52,668 bases of DNA from Flavobacteriaceae bacterium (lineage in GTDB: Bacteria; Bacteroidota; Bacteroidia; Flavobacteriales; Flavobacteriaceae), in the NCBI GenBank assembly GCA_014238425.1, contig JABABD010000034.1:1-52668 (forward strand), read 5' to 3'. The notes beneath the pieces are model-generated. The model saw only the letters and a program-made list of their open reading frames with translations. It had not been told where the DNA came from and did no database searches. Each line of letters begins with the position of its first letter. The stretch's first letter is position 1. The position numbers were made by a program, and so were the translations under genes. Positions 47,696 through 52,668 of the stretch are shown here, in pieces.

Positions 47696-48421
47696 GTGGG
47701 GAGTTATTATATAATAGAAAAGGAAGAATCTGTAGTGCAAGCCATTAGGAGTGTTCTAGATGATTGCTCTTATTTTAATTTTAAAGGAAGATCATCTGAT
47801 TATGAAGAAGCTTTTAACTCTATTCTAAAGGAATTACCAAGCTTAGTATTTCTGTGTATCGACAATACCATTGACCAACCATTTGAATTTGCGAAGGAAT
47901 TACAGAGATACAGCGAGGAGTGTATTACAATTATAGCAATTTCCAATACTAAGAATCAAGCTTATAATGTTATAAAGAATGATTTTTTTGATTATCTATT
48001 GAAGCCAATGTCTGAATTAGATCTTCGAAAAACGATTTCGAAATTAAAAGGAGAAATTTCTTCTAGTCCAAAGTTAACGGTTTGCCTAAAATCTTATAAA
48101 GATTATCGGTATGTCAATACAGACGATATTCTTTTTTTAAAAGCCGATAACAATACCACGGACTTTCATATGAAGGATGGCAATATTATTGGCGCCTATA
48201 AAACCTTAAAGACATTTGAAGAATTATTACCAGATAACTTTTTGCGCATTCATAAAAGCTATGTCATAAATTCCAACTACGTTTCCAGGATAAATTATGG
48301 TAAATCCATTTGTACGGTAAATCCCCAACGTTTTAGTATCCCTTTTACTAAAACATATATCGAAAATGTTGAAGCAATAAACCATATGCTTGCTCAAAAT
48401 TCAATTCTCTCTCTTAACTAG
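47696..48421 (+). CDS. LytTR-type transcription regulator with degenerate receiver domain
   Basis: 241 residues. The start is a GTG at 47696; an in-frame TGA at 47660 and no ATG between exclude alternatives. Residues 1-120 have a CheY-like pattern with an N-terminal acidic group (IIEKEESV) and the conserved Lys (FDYLLKPMSELDLRK), but the phospho-acceptor position reads VFLC54ID instead of FLDI, so Asp is replaced by Cys. Residues about 135-235 are a LytTR DNA-binding domain (YVNTDDILFLKADNNTTDFH, then FLRIHKSYVINSNYVSRIN). Predicted to bind DNA without normal phosphorylation control. No sensor kinase is directly beside it; a small lipoprotein gene follows. Confidence 0.88.
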   Translation: MGSYYIIEKEESVVQAIRSVLDDCSYFNFKGRSSDYEEAFNSILKELPSLVFLCIDNTIDQPFEFAKELQRYSEECITIIAISNTKNQAYNVIKNDFFDYLLKPMSELDLRKTISKLKGEISSSPKLTVCLKSYKDYRYVNTDDILFLKADNNTTDFHMKDGNIIGAYKTLKTFEELLPDNFLRIHKSYVINSNYVSRINYGKSICTVNPQRFSIPFTKTYIENVEAINHMLAQNSILSLN

Positions 48422-48646
48422 TTTTCCTTTTCCTATCAAATAGAAGTGTTTCACTCATAGAGATGGGGGTTTCACTAAGTCGTGTGCCGTTTATCGATGA
48501 TTCTTTCAGATTCATGATACTTTAGAAGTAAGTAAAAGAGCTCTTTACTAGAACCATAATTGAACTGTGAGCATTGTTGTGAGAACAGCATGCATGCAAA
48601 GGCTGATGGACGGCCATTGCTATAACTTTTTTAAAACAAAAATATT

Positions 48647-48808
48647 ATGAAAACTTTTAAAAACATCTTTGCGATTTTACTTATTACATTATTTGCTTTT
48701 TCTTGTACACCAAATGCAATTGATCAAGATGACACTGCTAACCTAGAAACTGAAACTTTTGCTACTGGCGGAAACGGTTCTTCTTCGACAGATGATGGTA
48801 GAGATTGA
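48647..48808 (+). CDS. 53-aa small lipoprotein
   Basis: ATG at 48647, TGA at 48806-48808. The N-terminus (MKTFKNIFAILLITLFAFSC) is a good lipoprotein signal with lipobox FAFSC, Cys20. The mature 34 residues are short, acidic and Gly/Ser rich (ATGGNGSSSTDDGRD). No known domain. It lies in the 490-base space between the LytTR gene and the histidine kinase and has its own terminator. Translation is likely given the intact lipobox; function is unknown. Confidence 0.65.
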   Translation: MKTFKNIFAILLITLFAFSCTPNAIDQDDTANLETETFATGGNGSSSTDDGRD

Positions 48809-48851
48809 GGTATTTAGTATAAAATAGTTTTATAATTAATAACTGATTAAT

Positions 48852-48884
48852 AGCCTTACACACTGGTTGTGTAGGGCTTTTTTG
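48852..48884 (+). terminator. terminator after the small lipoprotein
   Basis: AGCCTTACACA (48852-48862) pairs with TGTGTAGGGCT (48868-48878) with one G-T pair, followed by six T. Confidence 0.85.
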
Positions 48885-48885
48885 T

Positions 48886-48893
48886 TAACTTTG
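48886..48893 (+). promoter_or_regulatory. -7 box for histidine kinase operon
   Basis: TAACTTTG matches TAnnTTTG; a TTG lies at 48867-48869 with 16-base spacing. It directly follows the preceding terminator, and the TTG start codon is 17 bases on. Confidence 0.6.
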
Positions 48894-48910
48894 AATATAA
48901 CCGCGCGCAC

Positions 48911-50845
48911 TTGAAAAATTTTTTCAATAATCATTGTTCAAAAAACATATTCATACTCCTTTTCCTGTTAGGTTTGTGTGTTTCTCTTTGTACTGCTCAG
49001 TCTGAAAACCTTAATAAAGAGGTTATTGAAAACGATACTGTAAAGCTCAAGAAGCTTAGGGATAATACTTTTGAATTCTTAAAAAATAAGGATACGATTT
49101 TGTTTAAAAGTTTAAATAGAGAATTATTTAATCTATCTAGTAAAATGAGAGATACTTCTGCGCTTGCAGAATATCATTGGAATAAAGCAGTTTTCTTCAA
49201 AGAAAAAGGAATTTTGGATAGTTGCTATTATCAGTATAGTAAAGCTCAAGAATATTATGAGGTAGTTGGTAATGATTATTATTCTGGGAAGATGCTATAC
49301 AATATGGCTTTCGTCAGAGGAAGACTTCGTGATTATACGGGAAGTGAGATTTTGTTATTTCAATCTATATCGAAGTTTGAGTCGTTAAACAGGTATAAGT
49401 CTTTATATAAATCTTATAATGAATTAGGATTAGTTTCAACAGAATTAGAAGAGTTTGACAAAGCCATTTTTTATTATGATAAGGCTCTAGAGTATCTAGA
49501 TGATTTAAATGATCAAACAATTTTCAAAGAAGAAATCTTAAACAATATTGGATTGATTTATCAAAAAATGGATGCCCATAAAAGGGCAATAATTTATTTT
49601 GAAAAAGCTTTGGACTCTAAAAACTTGTTGGAAGATAATCCAGAATTATATGCTATTCTCCTCGATAACAATGCCTATAGTAAACTCATGACAGGAGATG
49701 TTACGAATCTCCCAGAATCGTTTTTTGTAGCGTTAAGGATTAGAGATAGTTTAGGAATCAAATTGGGGATATTGATAAATAAGCTGCATTTGGCCGAGTA
49801 TTATGCATTCGCTCAAGATACTTCAAGAGCCTTATCCTATGCAAAAGAGGCAAATTTACTTTCTAAAGAAGTATTTAATCCAAGAGATAGAATGACTTCT
49901 TTAAAATTGCTATCTGAATTTGATAAACCAAATAAATCACATTATTTAAAAAAGTACATAGCGGTTTCTGACAGTCTTCAAAAAGAAGACCGTCGTGTGC
50001 GAAATAAGTTCACACGTATAAGTTATGAAACCGATAAATATGTGGAAGAGACAGAACGTTTGTCTCAGCAAAAAACCCGCATCATGATTGGGTCAGGTAT
50101 TGCAATACTCATACTGTCATTGTCTTATTTTCTAATACGACAACGTTCCAAGAACAAGGAACTCATGTTTGAAGCCGAACAACAAAAAAATAATGAAGAG
50201 ATTTATCAACTCATCCTCAATCAACAAGCCAAGCTTGAAGAAGGGAGATTGCAAGAGCGCACTCGGATTTCAGAAGAATTGCACGATGGCGTTTTAGGAA
50301 AGCTTTTTGGAACCAGATTGGGCATTGGATTTTTAGAACTCAAAGGAGATAGCAACACCTTGGAGAAACATGAATCTTTCTTAGACGAGATCCAAAGCAT
50401 AGAAAAGGAGATCAGAACCATATCTCATGAACTTAAGAGTGAAATTTTATCTACCAAACTTGGTTTTATGACCATTATCGAAAATCTTGTAAAAGAACAA
50501 AGTACCATCGGAAAATATAAGTATTCAATCAATTCCGAAACACTTATATATTGGGATGAAATCCAAGATAAGGCGAAGTTCAATGTGTATAGAATATTAC
50601 AGGAATCCTTATTTAATATTAATAAGTATTCTAAGGCTAAAAATGTCAGAATAGACTTTAAAATTCGAGATAAAATGCTTAACTTAACCGTTGCCGATGA
50701 TGGTGTTGGTTTTGATGTTAAAAATAATAAAAAAGGGATTGGTATTACTAACATGCTGGCAAGAGCCCAAAGACTTGGAGGAGAATTTAGTATAAGCTCT
50801 GAAGTTACTAAAGGTACCGTGTCAACTGTCTCTATTCCAGTATAA
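48911..50845 (+). CDS. TPR-containing sensor histidine kinase (HisKA_3/HPK7 type)
   Basis: 644 residues from a TTG at 48911, chosen because it opens a signal peptide (NIFILLFLLGLCVSLCTA-Q). Residues about 30-340 contain TPR repeats (YNELGLVSTELEEFDKAIFY, NNIGLIYQKMDAHKRAIIYF), predicted periplasmic. One transmembrane helix spans about 392-411 (IMIGSGIAILILSLSYFLI). A coiled-coil leads to the HisKA_3 dimerisation helix with phospho-acceptor H458 (RISEELHDGVLGKL). The HATPase domain follows: NVYRILQESLFNINKYSKA (N box), VADDGVGFD (G1) and KGIGITNMLARAQRLGG (G2). It is followed after 9 bases by a response regulator gene; the two form a two-component pair. Confidence 0.93.
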   Translation: MKNFFNNHCSKNIFILLFLLGLCVSLCTAQSENLNKEVIENDTVKLKKLRDNTFEFLKNKDTILFKSLNRELFNLSSKMRDTSALAEYHWNKAVFFKEKGILDSCYYQYSKAQEYYEVVGNDYYSGKMLYNMAFVRGRLRDYTGSEILLFQSISKFESLNRYKSLYKSYNELGLVSTELEEFDKAIFYYDKALEYLDDLNDQTIFKEEILNNIGLIYQKMDAHKRAIIYFEKALDSKNLLEDNPELYAILLDNNAYSKLMTGDVTNLPESFFVALRIRDSLGIKLGILINKLHLAEYYAFAQDTSRALSYAKEANLLSKEVFNPRDRMTSLKLLSEFDKPNKSHYLKKYIAVSDSLQKEDRRVRNKFTRISYETDKYVEETERLSQQKTRIMIGSGIAILILSLSYFLIRQRSKNKELMFEAEQQKNNEEIYQLILNQQAKLEEGRLQERTRISEELHDGVLGKLFGTRLGIGFLELKGDSNTLEKHESFLDEIQSIEKEIRTISHELKSEILSTKLGFMTIIENLVKEQSTIGKYKYSINSETLIYWDEIQDKAKFNVYRILQESLFNINKYSKAKNVRIDFKIRDKMLNLTVADDGVGFDVKNNKKGIGITNMLARAQRLGGEFSISSEVTKGTVSTVSIPV

Positions 50846-50854
50846 TAATTGAAA

Positions 50855-51538
50855 ATGAAATCTGAATATTCTGTTTTGATCATTGATGATCATCCACTCA
50901 TTTCGGCGGCTTATAAAAGTGCTTTAGATTATCTGAGTTCCGTTGATAATAATCTCAGCTTTAATACAGATGAGGCTACAAATTGCGATATGGCCTATGA
51001 AAGAATTTTGGCTGCATCCGAGTCTGATGAAGAAGACATTGATATTATTTTTTTAGATATAAAACTCCCACCATCATCTGATGGTAAAATACTATCTGGA
51101 GAAGATCTAGGTCTGCTTATAAACGAGTTACTACCCGATTCTAAAATCATAATTTCTACGACGTTTAATGATAATTATAGAGTTCACAGTATTTTTAAGA
51201 ACATTGATCCAGATGGGTTTTTAATTAAAAACGATATAAATCCAAAAGAATTAGTGTCAGCTGTTAAAACTGTTATTAATGACCCTCCTTACTATAGCAA
51301 GACAGTTATTAAGCTTTTAAGAAAGCATGTGTCTAATCAATTTATTTTGGATAAAATAGATAGACTATTGCTATATGAACTTTCAATTGGTACAAAAACC
51401 AAAGATTTGCCAGGAATCTTACCACTGTCTATTGCTGGAGTGGAAAGACGAAAGAGACACTTGAAAGAAGTGTTTGATGTAGTGAAGAAAGAGGATAAAG
51501 ATTTGGTGCTTGTCGCTAAAGAAAAAGGGTTCATTTAA
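50855..51538 (+). CDS. NarL/LuxR-type response regulator
   Basis: 227 residues from the ATG at 50855; a TTG at 50849 would add two. Receiver domain: acidic pair D11-D12 (VLIIDDHPLIS), phospho-acceptor D68 in IIFLDIKLPP, Thr/Ser (IISTTF) and Lys (FLIKNDI). The C-terminal 60 residues form a helix-turn-helix-like segment (LSIGTKTKDLPGILPLSIAG VERRKRHLKEVF) resembling a divergent LuxR HTH. The receiver has an insert before D68 (ESDEEDIDI) and after it (PSSDGKILSGEDLG). It is the cognate partner of the upstream TPR kinase. Confidence 0.9.
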   Translation: MKSEYSVLIIDDHPLISAAYKSALDYLSSVDNNLSFNTDEATNCDMAYERILAASESDEEDIDIIFLDIKLPPSSDGKILSGEDLGLLINELLPDSKIIISTTFNDNYRVHSIFKNIDPDGFLIKNDINPKELVSAVKTVINDPPYYSKTVIKLLRKHVSNQFILDKIDRLLLYELSIGTKTKDLPGILPLSIAGVERRKRHLKEVFDVVKKEDKDLVLVAKEKGFI

Positions 51539-51547
51539 TTCTTTGGG

Positions 51548-52063
51548 GTGACATCAATACAAGACTATATTAGAGATATTCCTAATTTTCCAAAACCAGG
51601 AATTATTTTCAAGGATATTACACCACTATTAGCTGATGCTGCTGCAATCCAGCAGTGTGCTAATGATTTGTACGACATCGTAGAAGATAAAAACATAGAT
51701 AAAGTAGTCGGTATAGAAGCACGAGGTTTCTTTTTCGGAACGCTACTAGCCGAAAAATTAAATGCTGGATTTGTACCCGTTAGAAAGCCCAATAAATTGC
51801 CTTATAAAACCGTATCAGAAGGCTATGCTTTAGAGTATGGCACTGATGCTTTAGAAATACATGTAGATGCTATTACAAAGGGAGAGCGCGTATTAATTCA
51901 CGACGATGTTTTGGCTACTGGCGGAACAGCTAATGCAGTTTGCAATTTAATTGAAAGACTTGGAGGAGAAATAGTACAATGTAATTTCTTAATAGAACTC
52001 GAGTTTTTAAAAGGGAAAGATAAAATTTCCAAATACCCAGTAGCATCTTTGCTTAAATATTAA
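51548..52063 (+). CDS. apt: adenine phosphoribosyltransferase
   Basis: 171 residues. Salvages adenine to AMP with PRPP. The family N-terminus YIRDIPNFPKPGIIFKDITP is complete from the GTG at 51548. The PRPP loop is VLIHDDVLATGGTANAVC and the substrate-binding segment is GIEARGFFFGTLLAEKL. It lies 9 bases after the response regulator stop, so it may share that transcript although the roles are unrelated. Its last codons overlap the convergent 50-aa gene by 4 bases. Confidence 0.96.
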   Translation: MTSIQDYIRDIPNFPKPGIIFKDITPLLADAAAIQQCANDLYDIVEDKNIDKVVGIEARGFFFGTLLAEKLNAGFVPVRKPNKLPYKTVSEGYALEYGTDALEIHVDAITKGERVLIHDDVLATGGTANAVCNLIERLGGEIVQCNFLIELEFLKGKDKISKYPVASLLKY

Positions 52064-52212
52064 TCTAAAGATCTTTTAGTAACATATAAGCGCCACCCAA
52101 AAATAGCTAGTTGCAATTTAGTTGCCTTTGTAAGGTCTAATTGTTTTTTTGTGTAACTCGGAAGAATTAATTTGTTAAGTTGGGCCAATATTTTGAATAG
52201 CGACTTTTTCAT
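52060..52212 (-). CDS. conserved small flavobacterial protein, 50 aa
   Basis: ATG at 52212, TAA at 52060-52062 on the minus strand. Basic and partly amphipathic: it begins MKKSLFKILAQLNKLILPSY and ends LAIFGWRLYVTKRSLD. I recall near-identical small proteins across Flavobacteriaceae, often carrying the doubtful label SsrA-binding protein although far too short for SmpB. No domain assigned. It converges on apt with a 4-base overlap. Confidence 0.7.
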   Translation of the reverse strand: MKKSLFKILAQLNKLILPSYTKKQLDLTKATKLQLAIFGWRLYVTKRSLD

Positions 52213-52224
52213 AAGTCTAAAAAT

Positions 52225-52256
52225 AATAAAACTTACCCTAGTAGGTAAGTTTTATT
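52225..52256 (-). terminator. hairpin terminator for minus-strand micro-ORF transcript
   Basis: Perfect 13-bp arms AATAAAACTTACC (52225-52237) and GGTAAGTTTTATT (52244-52256). Read on the minus strand, the 3' arm is followed by ATTTTTAG, a T-rich tail. It lies between the micro-ORF cassette and the 50-aa gene. Confidence 0.65.
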
Positions 52257-52270
52257 GGTTGGTTTTTCGA

Positions 52271-52315
52271 CTATCCGAAAATAATATCGATTAGTAATTT
52301 AGCTAATGTCATCAT
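52271..52315 (-). CDS. candidate 14-aa micro-ORF
   Basis: Minus-strand ATGATG... encoding MMTLAKLLIDIIFG then TAG. Hydrophobic and possibly helical, similar in size to small membrane-active peptides. It lies between the duplicated micro-ORFs and the terminator. No family recognised; coding status is a guess from position. Confidence 0.25.
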   Translation of the reverse strand: MMTLAKLLIDIIFG

Positions 52316-52333
52316 AATTTTTTAAGTTTTAAA

Positions 52334-52360
52334 GATTGATTGATTGATTGATTGATTGAT
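52334..52360. repeat. GATT microsatellite
   Basis: Six GATT units plus GAT. It adjoins further ATTGAT/AATTGATG motifs. Copy number could vary by slippage. Confidence 0.9.
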
Positions 52361-52386
52361 AATTGATGTATTGATTTTGGTAAAGA

Positions 52387-52473
52387 CTATTTATAACGTC
52401 TTTTGTTGTTCCAAATAGAAATTCTTTTAGAATAATCTTTATTAGTTAATTGATTGCTGTTTAATGTTCTCAT
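52387..52473 (-). CDS. 28-aa micro-ORF, copy 1
   Basis: Starts at the ATG at 52473 (MRTLNSNQLTNKDYSKRISI) and ends WNNKRRYK then TAG. Strongly basic, no signal peptide, two aromatic residues near the C-terminus. Codes for the same peptide as copy 2. Coding is supported by the pattern of differences between the copies, but the family is unknown to me. Confidence 0.5.
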   Translation of the reverse strand: MRTLNSNQLTNKDYSKRISIWNNKRRYK

Positions 52474-52532
52474 AATTGACAAATTTTAATTGATTGATAA
52501 TTGATTGATAATTGATGTATTGATGGTAAAGA

Positions 52533-52619
52533 TTATTTATAACGTCTTTTGTTGTTCCAAATAGAAATTCTTTTAGAATAATCCTTATTAGTTAATTGAT
52601 TGCTGTTTAATGTTCTCAT
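52533..52619 (-). CDS. 28-aa micro-ORF, copy 2
   Basis: Starts at the ATG at 52619; identical peptide to copy 1. One Lys codon is AAG instead of AAA and the stop is TAA instead of TAG. The upstream minus-strand AAAATTTG resembles a weak -7 box, and further upstream sequence is cut by the window end. Confidence 0.5.
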   Translation of the reverse strand: MRTLNSNQLTNKDYSKRISIWNNKRRYK

Positions 52620-52668
52620 AATTGACAAATTTTAATTGATTTAGTAACACCCATTTCGTAATGGTTTA

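Larger units (their letters stand above)
52350..52641. repeat. 146-bp tandem duplication carrying a micro-ORF
   Basis: Two adjacent copies with a 146-bp period, nearly identical: single-base changes near 52387/52533 and 52438/52584, and a 3-base length difference in the ATTGAT-rich spacer. Each contains one 28-codon minus-strand frame. Confidence 0.9.

Overview
The window is a chromosomal segment of a low-GC member of the Bacteroidota, almost certainly a marine Flavobacteriaceae. The evidence is the type IX secretion (T9SS) type B sorting domains, PorP/SprF and OmpP1 proteins, TAnnTTTG promoter boxes, DUF4293/DUF1599/DUF3667/BT_3928 families, and an archaeal-type ProRS. Genus cannot be fixed from sequence alone.

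Layout. 1-4605: tail of one T9SS type B adhesin, a small secreted protein, and a 1314-residue repeat adhesin. 4685-11755: OmpP1/FadL-like porin, a composition-biased lipoprotein, proS, tRNA-Glu, rpsT, rho and a DUF4293 protein. 11760-14970: an accessory patch with a serine hydrolase, a YfcE-like phosphodiesterase and several families of intergenic palindromic repeats. 14979-27515: housekeeping genes (truA, an MsbA-like exporter, two DUF3667 proteins, cdaA, folP, DUF1599, BT_3928-like, an ABC permease, a TlpA-like lipoprotein, tpiA, prmA, clpS), with an M57 metalloprotease between prmA and clpS. 27520-30784: a sulfur operon on the minus strand (two YeeE/YedE halves, TSUP permease, MBL-rhodanese). 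30944-31845: tRNA-Arg, degenerate repeats carrying a copy of the tRNA 3' end, and a long leader rich in hairpins. 31847-47495: an uncertain 122-aa ORF, a 4101-residue adhesin, a PorP/SprF protein and an OmpA/TPR protein, the layout of SprB-SprF type gliding adhesin loci. 47696-51538: signalling genes (LytTR protein with a degenerate receiver, 53-aa lipoprotein, TPR histidine kinase, response regulator). 51548-52668: apt, a 50-aa protein, and a duplicated micro-ORF cassette.

Functional logic. The adhesin genes are exported by T9SS (C-terminal sorting domain). The PorP/SprF and OmpA proteins encoded with the giant adhesin probably help secrete, anchor or energise it. CdaA makes c-di-AMP, and the DUF3667 membrane proteins sit directly downstream of it. 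The sulfur operon imports and oxidises reduced sulfur species.

The least explained parts are (i) two tandem 28-codon micro-ORFs at 52387-52619, which differ only at synonymous and stop-codon positions and have a terminator downstream; (ii) a compact palindromic element at 31771-31815 at the head of the giant-adhesin locus; and (iii) nested inverted-repeat elements at 13867-14066 and 14614-14914. No rRNA, CRISPR array, transposase or integrase was seen.
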